A DNA stretch of 64,000 nucleotides, taken from assembly GCA_003049465.1 (NCBI GenBank), contig PYSS01000113.1, positions 41,153 through 105,152 of the forward strand, in the 5' to 3' direction. A program made the position numbers and the translations under genes. Position 1 is the stretch's first letter, and each line of letters begins with the position of its first letter. Positions 55,302 to 64,000 of the stretch are shown piece by piece. The notes beneath the pieces were generated by a model. That model saw only the letters and a list, made by a program, of their open reading frames with translations. It had not been told where the DNA came from and ran no database searches. The stretch comes from Magnaporthiopsis rhizophila (lineage: Eukaryota; Ascomycota; Sordariomycetes; Magnaporthales; Magnaporthaceae).

Positions 55302-55440
55302 GGATGATGAATGAAAAATAAATCTGAAAGATTATTCTTTTCTTTTTATTATTTTTGCAACGCGCTAGGAATGTTTACTGAGCCAAGCCATGAACCCCCG
55401 GCCCCAGCGACGGAAGCCACCCGGTTTCTTTCCAACGTTC

Positions 55441-56389
55441 TCACTCGATATCGTCGTCATCTCCGTGGAAAAACCTCAGTATGGCAGTGGCGACAAGATC
55501 CCCGTCGTGCTCAAGGTGGGCCGTCTCGGCAGCGCGGTCGACGTGCTCCAGATCGTCAATGACGCCCTGCTGGACGCGCATCTCCATCTCGCGCTTGACC
55601 ATGCGCTCGTCGAAGGCGAGGTGCGCCTGCGTGGTGAAGAGCCGCCTGGGGATGTAGGTACCCTGCACCTTGGTGTGGTTGCTACTGCCCCAGACGGAAA
55701 CGCGGGTGCCCGCTTCCAGCAGGCCGCCCGATCTGGACGCCTCGGGCGCCTCGACCACCTGGTCCTTGTGCATCTGGTGCAGGTGCACAAACGGCTGGTC
55801 CGTCTGGAAGAGCCGCTGGCCCGTGGCGGTCAGGTTGATGCGGCTGTGGCCCAGCTCCCAGTCCTGCGACGGGGCCGGCGCGACGGTTGCGCCCAGGATG
55901 CGGTTGAGGATTTGGTGGCCGAAGCAGACGCCTGAAAAGCGCATGTCGGGACGCCGGCGCCAGAGGTCTTGTGTATATTTTGTTGTGGTTTTGGTAAGCT
56001 GGGTGAAGAGTGTGTATGATTTAGATAAAGAGGTCAGCCCAAAGCTGGAGATAGACGAACGAACCTGTAAGCAGCTCGACCAGCTGATCGATCCACTCGT
56101 TGGACCCGTGGGCGTCGTACATGCTGCCCGTGATCAGGACGGCGTGGAAGTCGTCAAACTCGTTGTATGCGGGCACCTTGCCGCCCTTGTCGGTGACGAT
56201 GAAGCGCGTGTCGGTCTGGACGCCCAGCGGCGGCTCATAGCCGGCGCCGGCGCTCTCAAAGTGCCGCTTGAGGATCTCGCCGTACGTGCCGCGTCGCTCC
56301 TTGGACTCTGGGTGCGGCTCGTCCGTCTCGAGCACCATCATCCGGACGAGCGGCGTCGGGCCGGGAGTGCCGTTTGGGATGAGGACCAT
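55441..56389 (-). CDS. Class I glutamine amidotransferase-like protein
   Basis: Two exons on the minus strand (56389-56065, 55967-55441) give 283 residues. The N-terminal half has RMMVLETDEPHPESKERRGT and DDFHAVLITGSMYDAHGSNE. The intron joins ELLTDLWRRRPDMRFSG to VCFGHQILNRILGA; the catalytic nucleophile is Cys 123 in GVCFGHQI. QDWELGHSRINLT and HLHQMHKDQV follow, and AHLAFDERMV contains the later triad region. It resembles yeast YLR126C-type stand-alone GATase domains of unclear partner. It converges on the transcription factor gene, with about 140 bp between stop codons. Confidence 0.88.
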
Positions 56390-57718
56390 TTTTTCGTCTT
56401 TTGAACTTGTTTCGTGTGGTTAGGTCAGGTTGAAGTGGGAGTCGCGGTGATGTAGTACTGATTTGTCAAGTTCCTCTTTCGGGTTTCTGCTCGCTTTTGG
56501 CTTGCTCGTTTTTAAGTGATGAGCAAGATCCTTTATTTTTCCTCCCACAGATGGGATTGTAGATACGACACTCTGTTGGTCTCCACCTTGGTATTCCCCA
56601 GTCCTCTGTGCTACCAGCACTGGTCATCTAATTGAAGCATCATTGTGCCTTGGCGATGACGAAAGGCTCCGCCCGGTGGGGTTCCCGTCGAGTAACATTC
56701 TTGGAGAGGTCCACGCCAACATCTGGGCATGATGCCGCCAACTGATGACGCCTGGTGCGCGCTCCCCTGATCGACGAAACTGCGGGCAAAATAGTCCTCT
56801 CGACCATCTCGCCGGAACGATCCAACCCATCCCACCCAGCGTCCCAGCAATCCACTTCAGCCGCCGATTGATCCCCGAGGCCTGCTCGGCTTAGTTCGTC
56901 CACAAAGCCTGAACCGCAACGCCCCGCGCGATCGGCGAGGGCCTGGTCCTCATCGGAGTACGCGCGTCCAAGCCCGCCTTCTTGGGTTTCTGAGCCTAAC
57001 GGGGTTTGGCCTGGAAGAATCGTGGCTATTCGACGTTTGCTACAAGGCCGAAATGCCACACTAAGTAGCGCCAAGTACGCTCCTAGGCTAGGTGCCTCTG
57101 TGACGCCAGAATGGCTCGAAATAGAATCCTTTCCCTAGGTACCTGTACCCTAAACGACCTGGACAGCTCTCGGACCACCTTCGCTCGGTCCGGCAGACTT
57201 GCCGCAGGCGAAACACAGCCTCCCGGCGCGCAGTGACGAGCTAGGGCATCCGAAATTAAAACGCCACCATAGAGCCACCGAGCCGGCGGTTATGGTGTGC
57301 CTTAGCGCATCCCACTAGCCCAACATTGACGCTGCAGGAAGAAGCTTCCGGCCGCTTGGCACGATCGGTCTCGATCGGAACTTTCCACCGCAAGCACAGA
57401 CGGACGCAGTGCGATTCGACGGCGACGTCGGGTGCCTGAGGTTAACTTCCCAAGGTTGATGCCAGCTCAGTCTGGGGATCGAAAGGGGGCACCGCGGGGA
57501 AGCGGGGCCTCTTCACCTGCTCGCCCCCTATCTTCATCTTCCCATACCTTTCCTACATACCCCATCGCCCACTCCAGCCGGCAGCCACAGCCCCGAGTTC
57601 TCCTAGACTTGAACACTTTCTCTTTCCACTCTTTTCTCGTTCGTTACGTTTGGTAGTTCGCGACTCCCAAATTCTAGGCGAGGACAGCAGTAGGAGAGAC
57701 AAAGAAGAAGGACAAGAC
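56390..57718. other. 1.3-kb divergent intergenic region
   Basis: Promoters of the amidotransferase and the Ser/Arg-rich hypothetical. CT-rich near 57530-57640. No gene is supported. Confidence 0.5.
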
Positions 57719-58348
57719 ATGTGTGCCGCCGCCGCCATGTCGGGAGACAATCTTTCACAGTCGAGCCTCCCTCCCACGGCCGGACCGAGGGTCAAATTTG
57801 ACCGGCCTTGCCCGGCCGCCGCCAGCGGCGGATGTGGGTCGCGGAAGCCTATCATACTCAACATCGACACCAGCCTGGCCTCCGAGAAGGGCGGGAAAGG
57901 CGGCGACACGCACAACCACCCGCCCTTTCCCCGCACGCCACCGCCATGGCTCACCAAGAAGCGTCCGAGCCTCCTGCCCTCCCGGCGGCAGTCGAGGATG
58001 ACTACGACGGCGACGGCGCAGGCGGAGGAGGACGGCCCTCATGAACCCCGCTCCTCGCGCTCGTCCAGGATCAGATCCTCCGTCTCGGCGGCGTTCCGGC
58101 GGCCGTCCGCATCCCTCGTTCTCCATGGCGGCCGCGAGAAGCAGCAGGGCGTCGTCGTCGAGCCGCGACGACCGCCTGGTGGGTGTGGCGAAGAGGGGAG
58201 AAGGAGAGCAGAGGACGAGGACTACGCGACGGCGACCCTCAGCCTACAGTCTACGATCTCTTCGGCCACCACCTCCGACAGCACCGAAACCGCCGCTGAA
58301 CGCCAGTCGTCTTCTCGTCCGTCTTGGCGGCGGCGCTGGTGGACCTAG
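57719..58348 (+). CDS. Hypothetical Ser/Arg-rich protein
   Basis: Single exon, 209 residues from ATG 57719 (MCAAAAMSGDNLSQSSLPPT); a second Met is at 57737. Low-complexity overall, with possible conserved blocks KFDRPCPAAA, RKPIILNIDTSLASEK and TPPPWLTKKRPSLLPSRRQS. The C-terminal part is Ser/Thr-rich (TISSATTSDSTETAAE) and ends RPSWRRRWWT. No domain is recognised. A CT-rich leader and the position between two real genes support it as a gene, but overlapping frames of similar length exist. It could be a small nuclear or regulatory protein; that is a guess. Confidence 0.45.
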   Translation: MCAAAAMSGDNLSQSSLPPTAGPRVKFDRPCPAAASGGCGSRKPIILNIDTSLASEKGGKGGDTHNHPPFPRTPPPWLTKKRPSLLPSRRQSRMTTTATAQAEEDGPHEPRSSRSSRIRSSVSAAFRRPSASLVLHGGREKQQGVVVEPRRPPGGCGEEGRRRAEDEDYATATLSLQSTISSATTSDSTETAAERQSSSRPSWRRRWWT

Positions 58349-58642
58349 TCGAGACGTGTATTCCCGGACTCTTTTTCTTGGTTTATTTTTTTTTCCTGTT
58401 GTTTTAGAACGCAGTTGCTTATGAGAGACGCGGTACGTTTTTTGTGGTCATGACTGCTTTTTTTTTAAAAAAATATACCGTCAGTGCCTGTTAAGAGTAT
58501 AGATTTACTTCGAATGTACATATTTTATCATCACAGTTTGTCCAATGTTGCCCCCGCGAGCGTCCAACATTTCTTCCAGAACTGCACCACACCTTGTCGA
58601 TGCAAAAACACGATAAAACGACGGGTCTCCCCGTTGCTTCTC

Positions 58643-60716
58643 TCACTTGTTTTCCACACCTGGTGCGGCCAGGGCAAGCAGAGCGTCGAACAAGGGCGTG
58701 CCCAGGCCCGTGGCCGGATCCCACCCGACCGTCGCGTTCCAGCGCGCTCCCCCAGGACCAAACGCGGCCGTCTCCCTCCTGCACCCGACGGCGGAGCCGT
58801 TAACAATGTCGGTAAACGCGGCGGCGCTGCGGTACAGCATCGGGTTGAGGAAGCCCATGGGCGGCGCGCCCATGGTGCGGCGCGCGGCATTGAGGAGCGC
58901 CACCATGCCCGCGAACACGGGCGCGCTGGCGCTCGTGCCCGACAGCAGCACGTCGCGGCCCTTGTCGACGACGCGGAAGCTGGTGCCCTGCGCCGCGACG
59001 TCGGGGATGCCGCGGCCGGACGCGTTGAAGAAGGGCGCGTACGGCGACGAGGAGCCGCCACCGCCGCCGCTGCTGATCTGGTCCAGGTACGACTGCACGG
59101 ACGGGTTCTGGTAGTCGGGCCTCGCGTGGTGGATGCTGAAGCCGCCCGACGAGTAGGCGGCCACGCGCTCCGGGCCGGCGCCGCCCGTGGCCCCGACCGA
59201 GGTCACCCAGGGGCAGCCGGCCGGGAAGGTCGGGCCGAAGGTGACGGTGGCGTTGTCCTTGTTGCTGATGCAGTTGTTTCCGGGCCCGGAGTCCCCGCTG
59301 GCGAATATAACGGATACCCCGCGTGCGCCCAGCTGCATAAACATGTTGCAGACTTTGAGGGAGTACTCCAAAGGCACGGATTGCTCCTCCTCGGCGTAGG
59401 ATGTGGAAATGGTCTGCGGCAAGGCCGAGTCGGGGAGAGCCAGCAGGAAGGTGAGATATTCAAGGTATGGCTCGTTGCTGGATTCGCGTGGTTGATCCCT
59501 TGTTGGTATTAGGGGGCTGGAATGTAGGTGTTGTTTGTGATCAGCAAGCATTTTATGGACAATAAATTCAAAAAGGGCCAGGCGCCTACCCTCGTCCGCC
59601 GGTGCTGTACTGCATGATAGGAATTGGACGGGATATGGCATATAGGTATTGGACATCGAGATTTGCCTCGCCTGCGTGGGGAACAGTCAGCACGTGCTTC
59701 ATTCTCTTGTTCGGGCCAAAAGGCAATCCTCCAGTATGAGGCCATCAGAACTTACCGCTGTCGTCGGTGCTAGTCTGGTTGTTTATGGCTCCGTTGATCA
59801 GCTGAATCCCAAAGCTCTGCCCGCGCGTCTCTGGAGTGTACTGCCTCTGGAAGGTCTCGAAATCGTCGTATCGTGCGTTCTGCTCCAGAAAGGAAGCGAA
59901 CGCCACCAAGTTCTTCCCCGGCGATGCCGTGTAGTTGACATTGTAGAGGGCCCTGAGGCACTGAGGTCCGATCCCGACGGTCCGGTTGCAGAGCTCGATC
60001 GCCGTGGGCGGCGTCTCGGCCACTCCGGCGGCGCTATTGAGGTTGAGGAACGGTGACGGCGCCGGCGGCTTCCCCGTCGCCGGCCCGAGGTCGGTCGACT
60101 CGAAGATGGTGGCGCGCTGCGCGGCGGGGCCGCCGAAACGCGTCGTCGGCTGCACCAGGTCGATGTGCCTCGCGACCCTGTCGTCCGGCACGCCGTACGA
60201 GAGCGTCCGCAGCTGCTGTCGTCGGTCCTCCTGCTGCTCTAGCCAGCCACGGCGGTAGCGGCTGTGGTGGCGGCGGCGGAGCGTGGTTTGTGCGCTATAT
60301 CCCTCGGGCGCGGGCTCGTACCACGCAAAGCGGGCGTCGAGCATCTTGTCCGCGACGGCCACCGTCGTGTTCAGCGTGACCCAGTCGTGCTCGACGACAA
60401 AGTTCCGCACGCCAGCCGAGGCCAGCCAGTCCGAGACCTCGCTGACGGCGCGGGCGCTCGGGGCCGTGTAGGACCTGAGCTGCTCGAGCGAGAGGTGCTG
60501 GCCGTACCTCGCGTCGCCCGGGGTCGATACCGCCAGCAGCCTCTGCTCCAGCGCCCCAGGGCTCTGCTGGCGGAGGGCGATGCGGAGCGTCAGCCGGTCC
60601 GTCGGCAGCGCATCTCGCGCTCGTACCCAGCCCCGCGGAGGGCCGGCCATGCTGTCAAAGACCCGTGCATTGGCGGCGGCGGCGAGGAGGAGCAGGGCAG
60701 CGAGGATGGTCGGCAT
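58643..60716 (-). CDS. Secreted sedolisin-family tripeptidyl peptidase (S53)
   Basis: Three exons on the minus strand (60716-59756, 59671-59590, 59516-58643) encode 638 residues. A signal peptide (MPTILAALLLLAAAANA) and a pro-domain (about 18-215, with DARYGQHLSLEQLRSYTAPS) precede the catalytic domain. The catalytic Glu and Asp lie in EANLD (322-326), the oxyanion Asp in ASGDSGPGNN (about 423), and the nucleophile in SGTSASAP (Ser 543). The intron-joined STGGRGPLIP and SSNEPYLEYLTFLLALPD match fungal sedolisins. Such enzymes release tripeptides at acid pH outside the cell. The pro-domain end has an Arg-rich run (RRRHHSRYRRGW) that fits a processing site. Confidence 0.93.
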
Positions 60717-61988
60717 GATTTCGTGGTGCCTTTTGCTGAACGCAGCGGGAGCTAATAAGTTGGTAGGCGAGTGAACGGGAAAACTCGCCACGGAAGACGA
60801 TCCCCAGGCGTGAAACCAAGAAAAAGAAACGAAGCACAGCGCAAGCATGCGAGTGAGACAGGTCAACCCTCTTGTACACCGTTGTGGGATCACCAACGTG
60901 TTACGTCAAATTCCCGACGAAAGATCCATCACCTCCACGACAGAGCACTTTTTTTAGCCTACAGATCCGAGCAAATTCATGGAACTGCAATCACCCGTTT
61001 ACCGTTTTCATTTTGGTCGGATCTTTTAACCTTTCCCCCGCACGCCGGCGACCCAAGAGCCGGCCAACCCGATACAGGTAAACCTTGGGGTTCCCGTCGT
61101 TTGCCCTTCTATTTTTGTCGTCATTTGACCTTCGCATGTTAACGTCACCTTCCATGCAACTCCTGCTTCGATATATTCATCAGGGACGATTTATAGTCCG
61201 GCTTCGTACGCCGCCTGGGTGGCTAATCCAGATTATATTTTCGATACCCTCTCTCGTTCAATGCCTAGCAAATTGTGACAGGTGATTGCGGACGGTGGTG
61301 CAAATTGACTCCTTTGGCATTTTCCTACTGCTACACCGTACCCCTGACTAACCCGGCTTATCCTTCCTTTGTTTGGGGGTGTTCGCGAACCGTGTGGAAG
61401 AATTCCAACGTTTATGACGCAGGAAGGGTGACATTGGCGTTGTGCCAAATTTAATTAGCCAAAACGTGAGGTGAAGTCCCAGGCCACAAACCAGCAGCAT
61501 CACATCTTCCCGACGGGACCTGGCAAGCCGAAGCATGTATTTGTATTTTTTTTTATCTTATCCCATCTCTCTCCTGCCACATCTGGAAAGCATACCGAGT
61601 TGCGCAAGAGGTTGCCCGACCTGCCCAGCGGTTCTAGTGGTACCGCCAGATTCTGTGCATCATTGGATGGATGAGCACCCCTTTTCCATTCCCAGATCGT
61701 TCCAGCGAACGCGAGGCACGGTCGCAAGCCCCGGCGAAACGTCTACAAAACGTTCGTCCTACAGGATAGGATGACAACCTACCGAAAATTCTACCGTGAA
61801 AAACAGACTAGTTTTTAACACCCGAATTTCTACTCGAGCAGATCAACGCCGGGTTCACAAAATGCCATCCTCACACACTCCATCCCAGACGCCCGAGTAC
61901 AGTTGGTGGATATCGGTTCATGTTCCAAGAGATATAAGTTCAATATTCCAATAAATACAATTCATACTCAAAAGAGCATATACGGAGC
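60717..61988. other. 1.3-kb intergenic region
   Basis: Promoter side of the sedolisin and 3' flank of the basic hypothetical. AT-rich from 61900 on. No gene is supported. Confidence 0.5.
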
Positions 61989-62867
61989 TCACGAAGAACT
62001 CTGGACCTCGATTTTCACCGCTGACGGAACATAGAGGCGAGCGCAGTTGTCAGTCCACTTGTCGACCAAAGCTGCCAGCCGATGCGCATCCTCGTCCTTG
62101 GCGGCGGCCGTCGCGAGGGTTTCCAGGAAGTTGTACAGGAACTTTGCAAACACAATGACGGCGGCGGCAAACACCTCGCGCGGCTGCTGCTTGTTGGGCG
62201 ACATGCGGCCCAACAGTCGGGTGCCCTTGATGAGGGCGTTGCACAGCGCCGTCAGGAGCCTCCTGTGGTTCTGGAACTTGCTGCCGCGGCCGAGGGCCTG
62301 GGCGCACGCGTCCAGGAGCCACCATAACACCCGGCTGTCGCTGACCTTGCCGCCCGCGGTACCTGCCCTCTCGTTCACAATTTGGTCGAGCGTGGGCATG
62401 ACATTGATGTGCAGGAGCCTCAGGTCGCGGTGAAGGTCATTCCATAGGCCTCTCTCGACAGCGCCACTGGTAGCCGTCTCGAGGTTCAGAATGGCTGCGT
62501 TGTGCGACATTGGCGGAGTCCAGTCACTGCCGACGCGGTCCCCGCAGTACTTGGTCCTTGCACGCTGCGCGAGTTTTTCCCAGTCCTGGACGATAAGCGG
62601 GAGCACTCCCGTCTTCTCGGCGCGGGGTGCCGGGGCCGGGGCGGTGCTTTCAGTGACGGACGCCTCGTGCTGGCGCTCGGCCAACTTGACAGTCTTTCCG
62701 TCTGAGATGCTGGAGGAGCGCTTGGAGGACCTCTGGTCCTTCCGCTTGGTCGACCGCTTGGCAGACTGCACGACAGACAGCTTGCCGGCCGGCTTGGTAG
62801 TCAGGTGGGTAGACATCTTGAATGTTCTCCGGTACAGATCAACTAGAATGCTTCTTGCTTGGTTCAA
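61989..62867 (-). CDS. Hypothetical protein with basic N terminus
   Basis: Single exon. The likely start is Met 18 at 62816 (MSTHLTTKPAGKLSVVQSAK), giving 275 residues. An N-terminal Lys/Arg/Ser-rich stretch (RSTKRKDQRSSKRSSSIS) could be a nuclear signal. After a Pro/Ala linker a helical-looking region follows: LPLIVQDWEKLAQRARTKYC, LLHINVMPTLDQIVNERAG, VLWWLLDACAQALGRGSKF and FAKFLYNFLETLATAAAKDE. No family is recognised. Codon use, length and helical content support a real gene. Confidence 0.6.
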   Translation of the reverse strand: MNQARSILVDLYRRTFKMSTHLTTKPAGKLSVVQSAKRSTKRKDQRSSKRSSSISDGKTVKLAERQHEASVTESTAPAPAPRAEKTGVLPLIVQDWEKLAQRARTKYCGDRVGSDWTPPMSHNAAILNLETATSGAVERGLWNDLHRDLRLLHINVMPTLDQIVNERAGTAGGKVSDSRVLWWLLDACAQALGRGSKFQNHRRLLTALCNALIKGTRLLGRMSPNKQQPREVFAAAVIVFAKFLYNFLETLATAAAKDEDAHRLAALVDKWTDNCARLYVPSAVKIEVQSSS

Positions 62868-63959
62868 AAGTAATCAACGGTTAGCGGACACTTGAGTTGG
62901 AATAAGATTGGATTCTTGAGGCAAGCTTGATCTGGGGATGCTCTTGGTAAAATACGAGCCATGGCAGACAATGAGCACCTTTGTTCCACCATGGGAACAA
63001 TGAAGACATACCAGCACGGCATTTGAATTTGGTAAAATAACAAAGAGGATGCGATTCCGTTGGGAAGGGGACCCATCATCGTTCGCGCTTCTTAGATCTG
63101 TGCTACTGGTGCGAGAACAAAGGAAAAGAAGCATCATCGGTGATTTTTGTCTGACCACGCTTGTTCTGTTCAGGTCGAGGAACATCAGGGAATCGTCCAG
63201 AGATCTGGGCTGGTGACTGGGAAACAGACGCGGAATAATCTCCAGTGAGGAAGAAAAATAAGCAAAGATATGGCCAATATCAATGTGTGGCGCAAGATCT
63301 ACGCCTTTCGGCATAATTTACACATAGAGTCCATTATTATTGTTTTTTGCCATCAGCCTTTGTAGCAGAAAATCTCACACCACCCGAGCTCACTCTTCGT
63401 TCGTACAAGTGGAAATCCCACCGGCTTAATTGATGGATACGCAGTAATTACAGCTACGAGACCAATAATTACCGTAGCATTTACAAGAAGAAGAAGAAAA
63501 CGGCAGCTTTGACCGCGTATCAAGTTAAAGGCTCGTCGTGTTGTGCTCCTGACTGATTGACGGACGCTCTTAACCTCGGCTCTCAAGCCTAGCGGGCAAA
63601 GGAACCGAGTCGCCCAACGTCACGAAGCTATCGTCTAGAACGCGCACCGGAGGTCACTGTGACCGTGTTGGGGATCCAGAAAGCGCCTGTCATTGAACCC
63701 CACTTTGGATCCCCGAAATGGGGGGGACATAATCATACGGCTTCCCACCCGGAAACATCCCCTGGACCCGCCCGCATCTTTGCTCTAAAGGCGACGTGTG
63801 GTAGCCTCGCGCCTTGCTCGTGCAGTGTAAATCCGGCATGTCCGGAGCGCCACGAGTTAGCCACTTACCTTGAGCCATTTTGGGGTATCTGGGGCGTCTC
63901 AGTGTCGGCAGTGGCGTTGGGGAGGGCGCGAGTGAAGTTTAGTCTGAAAGTTGGGCATC

Positions 63960-64000
<41 letters not shown>
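62868..64000. other. Right edge, no confident gene; poly-A tract at the end
   Basis: No supportable gene. Minus-strand frames at 62874-63314 and 63353-63586 lack domains; the latter contains one hydrophobic segment (RFLLLLVNATVIIGLVAVI). A run of 38 A (63961-63998) closes the window and may mark an assembly edge. Confidence 0.5.

Noticed and set aside
58484..59512. Plus-strand open frame of 342 codons
   Set aside because: Antisense shadow of the sedolisin gene; Gly/Arg/Ala-rich reading of GC-rich codons.
1..64000. CRISPR array, operons or a prophage
   Set aside because: The DNA is eukaryotic with spliceosomal introns; no spaced direct repeats were seen.

Overview
This window is nuclear DNA of a filamentous ascomycete (Pezizomycotina, most likely a Sordariomycete). 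Genes are GC-rich and split by short GT-AG introns of about 50-130 bp. They sit singly on both strands, and typical fungal families are present: Zn2Cys6 regulator, sedolisin, CVNH lectin, NCS1 permease and QCR10. I built exon models by hand, checking splice sites, reading phase and family motifs. No database search was possible.

Layout. 0.9-7.3 kb holds a peroxisomal D-amino-acid oxidase, ALG3, an EIF1AD-like protein, a histidine phosphatase and formyltetrahydrofolate deformylase. 8.7-13.3 kb holds a POM33/TMEM33-type membrane protein, an assembly gap inside a poly-T tract, and a PTEN-like phosphatase whose stop codon lies in an exact 70-bp tandem duplication. 14.2-19.8 kb holds a frameshifted family-1 glycosyltransferase, a family-2 glycosyltransferase of the kind linked to hyphal growth on surfaces, and a UbiA-fold membrane protein. 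A gene-poor 3.9 kb follows, then an NCS1 permease, an RNase Z-like metallo-beta-lactamase-fold protein, and a disordered protein with an 11-residue LEA-like repeat. 31.6-36.0 kb holds two small secreted proteins (one basic/acidic, one CVNH lectin) and a conserved fungal protein of unknown function. 37.0-47.4 kb is housekeeping: ALG10, QCR10, MED4, an EMP70/TM9 nonaspanin and LCP5. 47.6-64 kb holds a decayed FMO-like flavoprotein, a secreted serine beta-lactamase-fold hydrolase, a Zn2Cys6 factor, a class I glutamine amidotransferase, a serine-rich hypothetical, a secreted sedolisin and a basic hypothetical.

How the genes fit together. ALG3 and ALG10 act in the same ER pathway (lipid-linked oligosaccharide for N-glycosylation). 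MED4, LCP5 and EIF1AD serve transcription, ribosome biogenesis and RNA binding; QCR10 is respiratory. The accessory genes (UbiA, the glycosyltransferases, CVNH, secreted hydrolases, two pseudogenes) are spread between these and do not form a convincing biosynthetic cluster. I found no CRISPR array, rRNA or tRNA, and no intact transposon. No clear new multi-gene system is visible. The points most worth following are the two pseudogenes, the UbiA protein, the secreted proteins and the 11-mer repeat protein.
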